Shown here: one piece after another, positions 39,033-50,355 of the stretch
How the letters are laid out: each line of letters begins with the position of its first letter
How positions within the stretch are numbered: the stretch's first letter is position 1
Assembly: GCA_904063045.1 (NCBI GenBank)
Contig: CAJFCJ010000002.1
Location: forward strand, 2,289,891-2,353,890
Direction: 5' to 3'
Origin: Dimorphilus gyrociliatus
Lineage: Eukaryota > Annelida > Polychaeta > Dinophilidae
Length of the DNA stretch: 64,000 nucleotides
Notes under the pieces: generated by a model
Told to the model about the DNA's origin: nothing
Seen by the model: the letters and a program-made list of their open reading frames with translations, nothing else
Databases searched by the model: none
Position numbers and translations under genes: made by a program

Positions 39033-42000
39033 TTGTACTATTATACTTAAGTATTTAATATCATATTACTAAAATATTTTTACTTCCAAACCAAAATAGG
39101 AAAATGAGAATCGTCCTACAAAATTGGAAAGGGAACAGTTAGACTCTCCATCCGATCGGGTTCCGGAAGATATCGCTCTTAAAGCGGCCCTATCCCCTGT
39201 TGATTCTGGTTAGTAATTCGTCTATTTTCCTCTATCTTAATTTTCCTATTCTTTCTGTCTTCTACCGTAATTAATTACTGTATATCTGCCACATTTCTTA
39301 CTATTGTTAAGTTCACTGTTTACAATCTTTTCTTCCCTTAAAAAATGTTTAGATTTGATTAATTATACGCCTAGAAATTGTATGGCTCTCTTTCTCTTAC
39401 AGCGGATAATCGACCGAATAATATCGATTGCCCTAGAAAGAAAAAGATTTTACCAGATTTTCGTCTCTTAAGCGAAGAGGCGGTAGAAGAGACAGAAGAT
39501 GACGATGAAGAATCTAAAAAAGCATTGTACGTATATTTATTTTTTAATTTGTTAGAAAGCCTTATTTTCTAATACCGAAACGTCTGATTCCTTTTAATTT
39601 AAACATAGCTTCATTATCTACTTATCATTATTTAAAATTGCTATATACGCTTGAGATTTTATGATATAAATATCAGTTTCATTCTTTATTCAGTTTTATA
39701 TTTATTGTTTTATTGTATTTTTTCTCTTTTACCTCCCTTTCTCTTCCTTACTCTTTAATTTACATGTACAAACTCTTTCTCCCTCTGCTTTCAGGCCTAA
39801 TGGGCAAGAATTTACGCTAGAAAAAACTATGTTCGAAGAAAAATCTTTAGAATGCCCTCAAATCGATATCGATTTACAAGGTAACTGTAAAATGCACTTG
39901 ATTAATACTGTATGCATTAATAAAGATGCAAACAGAAATTCCTACGTAAATTAGGTTTATTAAATGTGCACGGTTATTGCTCCTAAAATAGATAGTCCGT
40001 CAACACCCGGTGACGCCGTTCCGGAACTCGAAGAAGATAGCAAAGAAAAACGATGGAGAACTGTTACGATTGCGGATAAGCATTATCGATTGGATATGAA
40101 AGTAATTGAACCGTATAAAAAAGTTCTCTCGCACGGAGGTAAGGGAAATTTTAACTTGGGGTATGATGGGTAACGCCATCTGTTGTCTAATAACTTGAAA
40201 GAACGTTATTGAACTAACTGATGTTATCTGTACGAAACAGGATACTATGGTGGTGATGGATTTAAAGCTATTGTTGTATTTTGTACGTGCTACTTACCAG
40301 ACAAGAGACGGAAGGATTATAACTATGTGATGGATAATCTATTTCTTTACGTTGTATCTACTCTAGAACTACTTGTCGTAGAGGACTACATGATAATTTT
40401 CTTCCACGGTGCAACACCAAAGTATAAGATGCCTTCGTTAGTTTGGTTGAAAAAATGCTACGATATGATTGATAGGAGGCTGAAGAAGAACTTGAAACGG
40501 CTTCTAATAGTTCACCCAACTATATGGCTTAAGACATTAATGCTTATGATGAAACCATTTATAAGGTAGTTATTTCAACTAAAAAGCACTAGTAAAGAAG
40601 TATCGAGTTTAATTAAATAACGATCTCGCTCCTTTTTTTTATCGGATGTTTTACTCATTACACTGTTCGATAATAATCGATTTCGTAATGACAACGAACA
40701 AAACGGCTTTAGTAAATGCCATCTTTATAGTCTTTTCCTTTAATCTAATTTTTATAATTATACTTAATGTTAAAAACGATAATTGTTGTTTTTCCATTCA
40801 AGAAAAATGTAAATATTTATGTTAATATCAAACATACTTAATTCTTTTCTTGTTGTTTTTTTTATTTATTTTGCAGCTCAAAATTTCGCAATAAAGTAGA
40901 TTACGTAAAAAATTTGAAAGAACTTAGCGAAAAAGTATCGACCGAATACGTTTACGTGCCTGACGAAATAGTTGAGTAAGTATCCATCTATTAATCATTT
41001 AATTTAATAATTTAATTATATGAATAGAATTAATCATTTTACCGTTTTATATAAAATTTTATCTTTTATTCTTATAACAGATTTGATAAAAAATTAAACA
41101 AGGAAGAGCGCTAATAAAACTAACGATAATAGAATCAAAAGACAAACTCGTCATTGTAGTAATTTATTTAGATTATTTTATTTGTTTATTCATTATTTAA
41201 TTTGGAATAACATAAAATATGGAAGAAGATGAAGAAGAGAAGAAAGAAAGAGAAAAGAACAAGTCTATAAACTTTCTTCTTCTTTTGAAGGAAAATAGAA
41301 AAGTATTTGTTTTTCTTTTTTTGCTCCTTTTTTTTTTTCTTTTTTCAACTGCAAACAAATTGACGATAATAGGTGAATTATTATTTAGTTTATAGATAAA
41401 GTTCAATTATTTCATAGTATTAGAAGTATATGTTTATGCATAAATATGTATATACTGCAAAATTTTCCTCTAAATTACTTAAGTCGTAATACTTCAAACA
41501 AAGAGGAAAAAAAGATCAAACTAATTTACCTTCAATTAGAATAAAGAATTATAAGGAAAAGAACTAGGTTAAATAAACTTTGAGAAAACAAGCAATAACA
41601 CTTTATTAGCATAAAACGTTCTAAATTTTTTTTCTTTTTTTTTTGTAATACGCCTATGAAATGTTTCTTTTTATTTAACAGAGAATAAATAAGATAAAAA
41701 AGGGGTTGATTTTCAAAGACGTCTAATTTTTCTTAGTAAAATAGAGGCCGATTGCGCATAGAAACGTTTAATAGGTAATAATTAGGTGAAATGAATATTG
41801 GCAATAAACTATTGAAATAAGTAGTAGAAACGTTTATTTTGTGTCCGTTTTAAAGCATCTCTACGACCCGAAGAATGTAATAAAACAAATGTAAAACCTA
41901 ATGGAGTACAATAACTCATAAAACTTTTATCCTCTTTCCTACTTTCTTATTCCTTTCGAAAAATAACTTTTGACTCATCTATTTCATAGCATCCGATTCT

Positions 42001-42335
42001 CATAGGACTTATATGAGTACAAATAGAAAAAACTAAACAATACATTGATATCCAATTACAATCAAACTGACATGAGTTTTTATCGTCTAGAACGTGTTTG
42101 TTTCCATGTTTATTCTCTCAAATGTACCATCTTTTATGTTATTGTTTTGTTTTGTTTTTTTCCAGGGCTGTCCAGTATTAAGCCCTATAAATAAAAAACG
42201 AATATACTTTGTAAATAACTGATAGTAATTCCATTCGGGTTTTTTTCTAGATATGAACTATCTGACAAAAACAGTGCAGATTTTGATAGTTTGCTTATGG
42301 AACTGATTCGTGACGCGTATTTGATAAGGCTATAA
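34147..42335 (+). CDS. BNIP2: BNIP2-family BCH-domain protein, alternative ends
   Basis: BCH domains (Sec14/CRAL-TRIO-like) bind Rho GTPases and their GAPs. Shared exons are 39100-39208, 39403-39526, 39795-39880, 39992-40138, 40241-40565 and 40877-40975. [20 protein letters not shown], then [17 protein letters not shown] and [16 protein letters not shown], match BNIP2/caytaxin almost block for block. Upstream, an acidic linker resembles BNIP2. Two first exons both end in phase 0: 34147-35001 (285 codons, giving 592 aa) and 36730-36819 (30 codons, giving 337 aa, close to human BNIP2 at 314). Two last exons both accept phase 2: 41081-41114 ([10 protein letters not shown], like the BNIP2 tail) and 42251-42335 (27 different residues). 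Whether the long first exon belongs here is not certain: it could be a separate gene, since a stop follows its GTAAGT donor. A minus-strand gene lies inside the intron. Confidence 0.85.
35020..35032 (+). promoter_or_regulatory. CTCF/YY1-like motif
   Basis: CGGCAGATGGCGC, 18 bp downstream of the donor of the long first exon of the BNIP2-like gene. Confidence 0.35.
37084..38211 (-). CDS. LIN54/tesmin-type CXC (CRC) DNA-binding protein
   Basis: Proteins with paired CXC domains bind TTYGAA-type (CHR) DNA; LIN54 belongs to the DREAM/MuvB cell-cycle complex and tesmin is a germline relative. Two exons, 38211-38199 (13 nt, MMPA plus one base) and 38003-37084, join to 310 codons. CXC1 (about 70-101: [18 protein letters not shown]...) and CXC2 (about 138-170: [20 protein letters not shown]...) are joined by the conserved RNPNAF linker. 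Each domain carries the DNA-contacting tyrosine in its KLYCDC or KKYCEC core. The C-terminal [15 protein letters not shown] helix and the final ILMSL segment resemble the LIN54 tail. The unspliced frame has a cysteine-rich false N-terminus that is intron. It is far shorter than LIN54 (749), so a tesmin-like paralogue is likely. It sits antisense inside an intron of the BNIP2-like gene. Confidence 0.88.
38212..39099 (+). other. Intronic DNA of the BNIP2-like gene upstream of the CXC gene
   Basis: No exon is seen. It includes a long A/T homopolymer region near 38370-38410 and a TA microsatellite at 39001-39026 preceded by ATACAGTA. The promoter of the antisense CXC gene should be here. Confidence 0.5.
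39001..39026. repeat. TA microsatellite
   Basis: An alternating TA run directly following the word ATACAGTA. Confidence 0.9.
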
Positions 42336-44229
42336 TATGGTAGATAAAGTGTAAAAAGAGTAGAAACAAGGGATCAGCTTGTTATATGAAAGAGAACCAA
42401 AAATAAGCCTAAACTCTCTACGCGTACTGTTAACTCAATCAAGTTTGGCGCCTATCAATTAACCCCTTTAATCTCTTTTGACGATTTTCTGTGAAAAACC
42501 CTCTACTAGTCGATTGGATAGTGTTAACAAGACGAAAGGACGTCTCTTTTTCCTTATTTTCTAAAACTTCGACCGAAATAATCGATTCTGTTATTAAATT
42601 TCCCGAAGCTTTTAGGGCCATTTAACATAATTTTCGTAGGTTGAAAGTAAAAGAATAATGAAATTCACTATCGTTTTCAACAACATGCAAATCATCTATA
42701 AGATCCATTTCCCACAAAGCGATTTTCATTAAAAGAACCACAGAGCAAGACCTCCGACAATCAAAAGCTTAATATTCTCGTTTCTTCTCTTCCCTTTGCT
42801 TTCTCCTTTGAAAAGCAAAGTTGATAATATTTTTTTCAAAATCGCTTCTCTTCGCACAAAATATAAATTATAAAAACTTGGTCCCGTGAAGTTTTACGAT
42901 TTTATCAGTTTTCCCTCTGTCTCCCTCTCTCTCTCTCACTCTTTCCAGAATATACACACATAAACACACAGTACATACACACTCTTTCTCTCTTTCTCAA
43001 GCTCTCCATCTCTTTTATCGAGAGATAAACAGAGAAGATTCTACTTTTTTTAATAAAAAAAAAATGAGGGGAAAAAAATTCGTGCTAACTTTTTTTTTTG
43101 TTAAAAGTAAAAAAACTTTTCCCAAAAGTTCTTTATCATCTAACTTACTCCACCCCCTTTTTACTGTACGCCCTTTTTTTCTGTATTTTAGGAGAACGGA
43201 AGAAATTGTACTTAAAGAAGTAGAAATTTGCATCCATATAAATATAGTATTTTTTAAGCATTTATATTCTGTTATTTCTTGGTGTTATCACAAGTAAACG
43301 TTTCTTCTTTGAAGCGGAAACATAAATAGGCCTACTTAAATGCCACTTTCTTCTATTTGTTTATAGAAAAAGACCCCAAAAGCCAAAAAGAAAGACTATT
43401 GCGAATAAGTGAAGGTGAGAAAGAATAAAATTGACATTTAATATAAATATTCTCAACAAAATTGCGGAGGGGAGCGAAACGCTGAGAGCAAGGAGTACAA
43501 ACAAGAGAGAGAGAGAGAGAGAGAGAGGAGCGAATAAGGGAACAAACCAACGAACGAATGAATAGCATATAAAAATATAGAAAAAAGGTAGCAGAGCGAA
43601 AGAAGCGGTAATTTTCAGAAAATTATGATTATCACTAATAATATTGTATGATAAAAGGTTTTTTAATATTGTTTATAAGCATATGAATATTGATTAAAAA
43701 CAGTTTAATTGACAATTTATAAATGAAAAAAGAGAAAATTCTCTTCATTTGACTGACTATTGCTAGCTTAATTTTCCGGGACTGTTTAGCCATTTATTAC
43801 CTAATTTATTTCTAAAAAATAATCTCGGTTTTTACTCTATAAGTTTATCTTTAAATTGATAAAAAAGACAGTTTCCGTCGTCAGTTTCCGTAGTGTTAAT
43901 TAAAATTAATAAAATTAGGTAAATAACTAAAACTACAGGACACGTTATTAGTCCCACGTTGAACGTCTAATTGGCAAACTTCCAAGAAGGTTTAAGGATA
44001 GAAAGCTTTTGTCAAGATTTTTAGAATTTACGAGAATTAGATAAAAGAAACGTTACTGGAAAGCAATTTACAACGATTCTATTTCGATACTAAATTTACT
44101 TTTTTCTCAAACCGATTGCGTTAAGAGAGCACAGAATCGACGATGGCGACGTCGTTGGTTTTTCCAGCTCAGTCAAACGGTCGCTAGACGCCCCTGCAGC
44201 ACCATCGATCATCCGCTAAACTGCAAAAC
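42336..44229. other. Intergenic region with GA/CT tracts
   Basis: No coding signal is found. It contains pyrimidine runs at about 42915-43010, a GA microsatellite at 43505-43528 and long A or T homopolymers. The last 150 bp, with a GC-richer block including CGCCCCTGCAGC, probably contain the promoter and 5' UTR of the Cys-loop receptor gene. Confidence 0.55.
43505..43528. repeat. GA microsatellite
   Basis: A pure GA dinucleotide run. It generates a spurious Ser/Leu open frame on the minus strand. Confidence 0.9.
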
Positions 44230-47200
44230 ATGTTCGCCGCTTTCCTGCTCTGCACGCTCTGTCATATTGGAACTAGTATACAATTTCGAAGTGTTTTACA
44301 GTCAGACGACGACTATCAGGATGGTCATCTATCTGATAATTACTACGACAGGAGAAACAGGTTCTCTCTTTTTCAAATGTATACTTTCAATAGGAAAACA
44401 TTATCCGCTTTTCTTCGCTTCATCGCTCTCAGTATAGTCGAAAACTCGGGACAAGCCAATAGCTGTTGTCTATAATGATAAGCGAAAATGATAATTCATT
44501 TTTATTCCCCAAATCCTTTTTAGTGAGAAGAAAGTATCCTCTAATGTTCATTTAATACTGCTTTAACAAGGATGGTTGATACATAACCGTTAGATGGCGT
44601 TATATAAATTCATATTTTGTAGTATATTACATTAAAAACACAGTATTAAGCTTATACTTTTTACAAATATACTCTTTAAGAGTGAATAGACATTAATGCG
44701 AAGAATAGCGAAAGAAGATATTGTGAGCAAAACTATGTGTAGTACGAGAAAGACAGACAGCAAGAAGCTAAATATGAAAGAAAGTAAGATTGAAAGAGAA
44801 GAAGAGAGGAATAAGTTAGAGTATGACTGAGACAGAGATTGACACCAAGAGAGAGAAAAGGAGAGGAGGAAGGAAGAAAAAATTAGAAGCATAGACAGTG
44901 ATGTGGAGAGAATAAGTAAGAATAAATATGGTAATATGAAAAATAAAGACTCATACTAAGAGTAAGAGAGAAAGAGAAAGAGCGAAGAAAGAAAAAAGTC
45001 ATCATGCTTTTTCTCGTCAAGCAAACGTCACTCTCTTTTTTATTTCCTCATTAATATAAAATAGATGCCAGGGACTGTAATATTAAATTTAAAAAAATTA
45101 ATGGACTATTTGTAAGAGTGTGTTAAAGAGAAGAAAAAATTAGACACGTTGAAGAATATACTTTTTAGCTAGTTTGCAAATTACAAACAAAAAGAAAAAT
45201 CTGTTTTAAATATATTGTTTTAGAAAAGAAAGAAAACTAAAAGTTCTTTTTCTCTTTCTACAATTTGTTTGTATAATTTTTAATGGGCTGTTATTTTAAA
45301 ATAAGCTACTTCCGCTATTTAAAGTTTATTACTTCAGTAAATTAAGTTTTTATTAGAAAAGGAAATAGCCGGAGGATCTAGTTTTACTTTATCTTACCTC
45401 TTTTCATGGTTGGTAATAATCGATCATTTTCTAGCAAATAAACAGCTAGTTAATTCCGACCTTTTACGCCCCTGGACAAATTTTTATTCATTAAGTCGAA
45501 ATCAAGTAATGAATCATATTATTAACCGACAGAACGATATTAAATGCATATCGCACATTTTTTCTGTCATAACCCTCTTCATTTAATATCATTTAATGGA
45601 AAAATATATTGTAAAATGATCGTGTATGATATTCTCTTCCTTGTAGTTTTCTCCTTAGTAAAAGATTGAGCCTGGGAGAAAGGTCATTTTCCAAATTAAA
45701 TTAATTTAACAAGAGAATCAGAGAAAGAAAATTGCATTTTTTTTCAGTTTCCCTGTCAGCTGTTTATCCTCAGTTCTAGGTGCAGATTTACTTCTTAGGG
45801 CAAAAACTTTACAAGAATCTCTAAGAGCTCTACTCCATCTAACGGTCTGCTGTCATTTCTCTATTCAATCGAGCCTACCACCAGATGGTGCTCCCTAGAA
45901 CCAAAAAACTTCGCTATCCGTACGCATTCTGCATAGTTATATAAAATATTAACGAACAAATCGCAGCAAAAATAAATCAAATTTGTTCGACAACCCGATC
46001 GGTAGAAAATTGTGTTTGCCCATGGTTTTTTGTAACGTAGGCCAAAATACGACCGCAAAAATTTGCAGACTGCTCTGAAATAATCCGGCTTCTATTCGCA
46101 GCTTTTACGAAGGGGATAGTGCGAACGTGTCTCGGATTCTGGATTCACTACTCCGAGGATACGACAAACGGATTAGACCGAATTATAGGGGTATAGAATG
46201 AGAAGCGTCTCTTAATTAGCTGACGCCTTATCATAATATCTAGGGGAAATTTGCTCTGAACCATTTATTATCTTTTCTGATTTCTTAACTGATCAGGTTC
46301 ACCCGTAGAAGTTGGTGTCACAATGCACGTACTAAGCGTCTCTAGTATATCAGAGGTTGATATGGACTATACAGTAGACTTCTACTTCCGACAACACTGG
46401 ACAGACCCTAGATTGGCTTTTGACTATGACGAAGAATTGTGCATTAGTACAGAGATGCTTGATCGGATGTGGTGGCCGGATACATTCTTTGCCAATGCTA
46501 AACTAGCCAAGTTCCATTATGCGACAACAAAGAATCACTTCCTCCGAATTAGGCCGAACGGCGACGTCCTGCATAGTCTTAGGTATAAGATTCCAGTCGC
46601 GAGTTTAACGGAACTGATTATGTTTATACTGGCCCGCAGGCTGACCGTGACCGCAATGTGTAATATGGACCTGACATTCTTTCCAATGGACAGCCAAATA
46701 TGTTCTTTAGAAATCGAAAGTTGTAAGTATATTAACCTAACACTTTTAAGAATAAACAAAGTTTGTCAAGGAGAGAAAAAGAGATAAAATAAATCCTTTC
46801 CTTTCGATTCAGTTGGTTACTTAATGAAAGATATTCATTATAAGTGGTTAGAAGAGGGAAAATCTGTAAAATTTGAAAAAGGAGTACAGATGCCCCAGTT
46901 TGTCATACACAGTCATCGACAAAAAGAAAAAGTTATTGGGACGAGTACAGGAAATTATTCGCGACTGGCTTGCGAATTTCATTTTGTTCGAAGTATGGGC
47001 TATTATATCATACAAATTTATGTCCCTAGTATTTTGATTGTTATATTAAGCTGGGTATCATTTTGGCTGTCAAGAGACGCCGTCCCAGCTAGGGTTGCTT
47101 TGGGTATTACAACCGTTTTAACAATGACAACTCTTATTTCAAGTACGAATGCTTCTTTACCGAAGATTTCCTATCTGAAATCGATCGACGTCTATTTAGT

Positions 47201-47600
47201 TACATGCTTTGTTATGGTCTTCAGCTCATTAGTAGAATTTGCATCTGTAAGCTATCTCACTCATAGGAATTCAAAAATAGTTCGAACTCAAAGTAACGGA
47301 GTGGCTGAAACTGAAGTTCGGCAAATATCTAACGATAAATACCAGATCCGTGCACTTTGTAAATCAACAGCTTTAGACGCCGCTAAACCTTTGTCGGAAG
47401 TGACAAGGAATGCCATAAGGAGCGGTGTCGACCGTAAAATCCCGTGTGCAGCATGTTTAGCGGCTCCTGGAGTTATTGAAAACATAGCAAGAGTTTGTTT
47501 TCCTGTCAGCTTCTTACTTTTTAACTGCATTTATTGGGTGGTATATCTGCATATTTCAAAAAAGAAGCCGGAAGATATGACCGATTTTGTTCCCATCTGA
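44230..47600 (+). CDS. Anion-selective Cys-loop receptor subunit (GABA-A/glycine type)
   Basis: Subunits of this type assemble as pentameric ligand-gated chloride channels in the plasma membrane. Five exons (44230-44360, 46102-46190, 46297-46582, 46640-46722, 46813-47600) join to 458 codons. A signal peptide covers about 1-16. The ligand domain has the Cys-loop C176-C190 with FPMDSQ. The four membrane segments lie at about 260-282, 291-308, 322-343 and 432-452. PAR at 288-290 before M2 (VALGITTVLTMTT) marks anion selectivity. No second cysteine pair is seen in loop C, unlike glycine receptors, and TGNYSRL there resembles invertebrate GABA receptors. The ligand is therefore probably GABA, not proven. 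The M3-M4 loop is short. The intron at 46583-46639 is 57 bp, in frame and stop-free. Intron 1 spans 1.7 kb. Confidence 0.92.
44361..46101 (+). other. First intron of the Cys-loop receptor gene
   Basis: It holds a long purine-biased tract (about 44760-44995), two AGATGG-type motifs (44588-44601 and 45878-45893) and no exon-like content. A frame beginning in the true first exon reads on into it and stops at 44475. Confidence 0.6.
45878..45893 (+). promoter_or_regulatory. CTCF-like motif in receptor intron
   Basis: CCACCAGATGGTGCTC matches the CTCF core CCASYAGRKGGCRS except for T in place of C at one position. Confidence 0.4.
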
Positions 47601-49640
47601 GGTATTCTCCCCTTCATTCTCCTCTGTCACGTGATCCATCAAAAATAAAGCTTTACATCATTTCTGATATTAAAATATTGCTACATCGATAAACAATTTT
47701 TTGGCGTTTTGTTTAATTAGACATGACAAGCAACTGACTCCCAAGAGAAAACCATCTTTTTTTTTATCGGAAACTCATCCTTTTTGTGATATTCTGATAT
47801 GATTTGATGATCAGAGTGTTATTTGTATGCTGAAAGAGAATGGAAAAAAAACGGATAGAGTATTACCCTTTAAAGTACTAACTGCTTCTTGCATAAGGCT
47901 TAAATATAAAGTGACACCGTATGGTATGTGACGTTTATGAAATACCTCAAGAAAGAGAGACAGCTCAATTAAGGTTGAATAAATAATTGAAAAAAAAAAT
48001 TCAAATAAGCCGTTTAGGTTTACTCGTTTTAAAAATTGTATTTAAATATTCATAAAGGCTTAAATAAATACAAATATTATTGACGAAAAGGAAAAAAAAG
48101 GTCATTTTACGTAGTTTATTGCGAAAGTCCGGTCGCAAGTGGAAATTCGACAAGGATTCAATCAATATTTACAAGCGCACTAAGCCAAGTTGCTATCGAT
48201 CGAATAACAAACAATGTTAATTTCTTTTTTCCTTCTATATATCTTCGAATTACGTGATATTCAGTCATCATCGAATTTCGATAGATGGCGTTTTTCTATT
48301 AAACTTTTTTCATTTAATCCAATATTTGTTTATATATAACATTATATATAATTTTGTTGTATTAAAATCCTTAAAACTAATAGGCTAAACGTTATTCTTT
48401 GTAATCATAGGAAACTACTTTTTTTCCCTCCCTACTAAAGATGCAATTAATAAAAAAATTTCTTTCCTTTTCAATCAAATCAATCACTACTCATTTCTTA
48501 ACTAAATTTTATTACCTTTTCTCATAATTTAATAGAAACTATGTTTATTTATATAAATATCTAATATTTGTTTATATTTATATATGATTTATTATCCTAT
48601 TGTTGAAAGAGAAATTTAGTGGGAGGAAAAGAGAAAAGATCTTTCTTCTTGCATAAGCAATTGAAAGTCCTTCGTTCGGTCGAATGATCCTATCAGCAAG
48701 ACTAGAATTACCCCAAAGAAAATTTTCTGTGTAATGCACTCCAGGTCCCGTTTGGGGAGTAGTTATCCTATCAAAGGGAATGATGATAAAAGTTCGATAG
48801 GAAGATGTCAACAAAATCTTTATTAAACAGTTTCTTAATAATTTATAGATATTTTTAACTATTCTTTTAATGTTTAGTGTAAGAAAGCAAGAAGACAGGA
48901 TTTTTTATGCTAAGCTATTTATATCTTCATAAATCTTCCCTCTCTGTCTCTTTTTGTCCTCCTCCCTCCCACTCTCTCTCTCTCGCTCTCAGTGCTATAA
49001 ACTTTATCTACCATCTTCTATAGACAGTATACTATATAAGAATATACTATATATGTACATATATTTATTTATTTAAACATTTGTAATATAAAGCGTTGAG
49101 TGTTTAATAGGAAAAACTCTTCAATTACTTTAGGTTCTGCACAAGTTTTAGAATATCTTTTGTTGCCGAAAAAGGATAAAAATAATAATAAAAAAACAAC
49201 AAAGAAATGTTTAAAGGAAAAAGCCTCTTGAAAAATAAACAACTATGACCTAAATACATCTTTTATCTTTTAAAAATACATACTTGCATATATATTAAAA
49301 TTTATACCTCTTAATAGGCCAATTCCTCTTACCTTATCCTTTACCTTTAAACCGTTAATAATAAACATATTTTTAATTTTTATATTATTAATTTGAAATA
49401 AGGCATTAAACTTAATTAATGCTTTATTTTAATTAACGTATTGTTTATTAGCTGTTTCTTACCTTTTCAAGCTGTTTGAATTATTCTAAATTTGGTATAT
49501 TGATGGATATTGGAGACATTTCATTTGAAAATTTGATAACAAACTAATTCCGATCGCCCCTGGGATAAATTCAAATTTAGAACTTGTAGTTTATTTGCAA
49601 TCAAATATAACAATATTCATATTTTGCAAGGGTATTTGCT
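47601..49640. other. Intergenic region with a dispersed repeat
   Basis: No gene is found. One copy of a dispersed repeat lies at about 48138-48300. An open frame at 48578-48814 on the minus strand has no family likeness. Pyrimidine-rich and TA-rich stretches lie around 48940-49070. Confidence 0.55.
48138..48300 (+). repeat. Dispersed repeat, copy A
   Basis: It shares ordered blocks with 56875-57045: TGGAAATT, TTTACAA, ACTAAG, GATCGAA, then TGTTAATTTC, and at the end ATTYCGAYAGATGGYGTTTT. The blocks keep their order and similar spacing, so the two are homologous rather than chance AT words. No coding capacity or clear terminal repeats are seen. Confidence 0.6.
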
Positions 49641-49652
49641 TTCCTCGTTCAA

Positions 49653-50006
49653 CTGATAATATTATATAATAAGATAAGATAAGCCTCTTATTAATTCAGA
49701 GGACGAGTTCAAGGCAAGACAAACACAAAAAATTGATCTCTTCTTTATCAGTTACGTAAGAGAATGCCATAAGATAGGCGATTAGTTCTGTATGTACAGA
49801 ACACAATGTACCATTAGTGGACAAAAGAAAGCGACCTCGTCACATAGCCTGTTGCGGCTCCTTGACATTTGCTTAACAACATATTGGAATAAATTATGCA
49901 AATTCCTCAAATTTCGTATCCAGGGTAGAAATGTAAATAATTAGCACAGAGATAAGAATACATCCTTATTCCACCCCTGAAAATCTGTTTATTATCTTTT
50001 TTATCA
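49653..50006. promoter_or_regulatory. GATA-site cluster upstream of vitellogenin
   Basis: CTGATAA occurs at 49653 and, inverted, at 49745; overlapping AGATAAG at 49672 and 49677; AGATAAG at 49950; inverted TTATCT and TTATCA at 49992 and 50001. That is about seven WGATA-type sites in 350 bp, more than the one or two I would expect by base composition. In nematodes CTGATAA sites bound by GATA factors drive vitellogenin genes; use here is inference. Confidence 0.45.
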
Positions 50007-50299
50007 TTATGAATGATTAAGATTGTAGATACAATAGATTAATTACTAATTTTTGAATTAATTGCTCAAGAATTATAATAACATTTATAACGACATTGTA
50101 GATTTATCGGATTTGATTATAGGCTAAGGCAATTAAGTCTATAAGCTCTTACGTTATTCGCTATAACTCTTAGGTAAAATTATCTCCAAGGCTAAATAAA
50201 GAATTAGTGCGTGGACTTGGTATCGTTACGTAAGAGTTTAATGACCAAAAAAATAGTTTTCGGCCTATTAGGATGTCCAAAATTAGTTTAAAAAATTTG

Positions 50300-50307
50300 T
50301 ATAAAAG
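50300..50307 (+). promoter_or_regulatory. TATA box of vitellogenin
   Basis: TATAAAAG lies 56 bp before the start codon. A TCA initiator-like word about 30 bp downstream (50331-50338) would give a 5' leader of roughly 20 nt. This is the clearest core promoter in the window and fits a strongly induced gene. Confidence 0.75.
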
Positions 50308-50355
50308 GCTCCAAGTTGCTTCAAATCAGCACGAAGCAGTGTTTGAGGCATAATC

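Noticed and set aside
49551-49600. Possible second repeat family sharing CTAATTCCGA and CGCCCCTGG with 45450-45490
   Set aside because: Only short words are shared and the spacing differs. Not enough to call a repeat without alignment.
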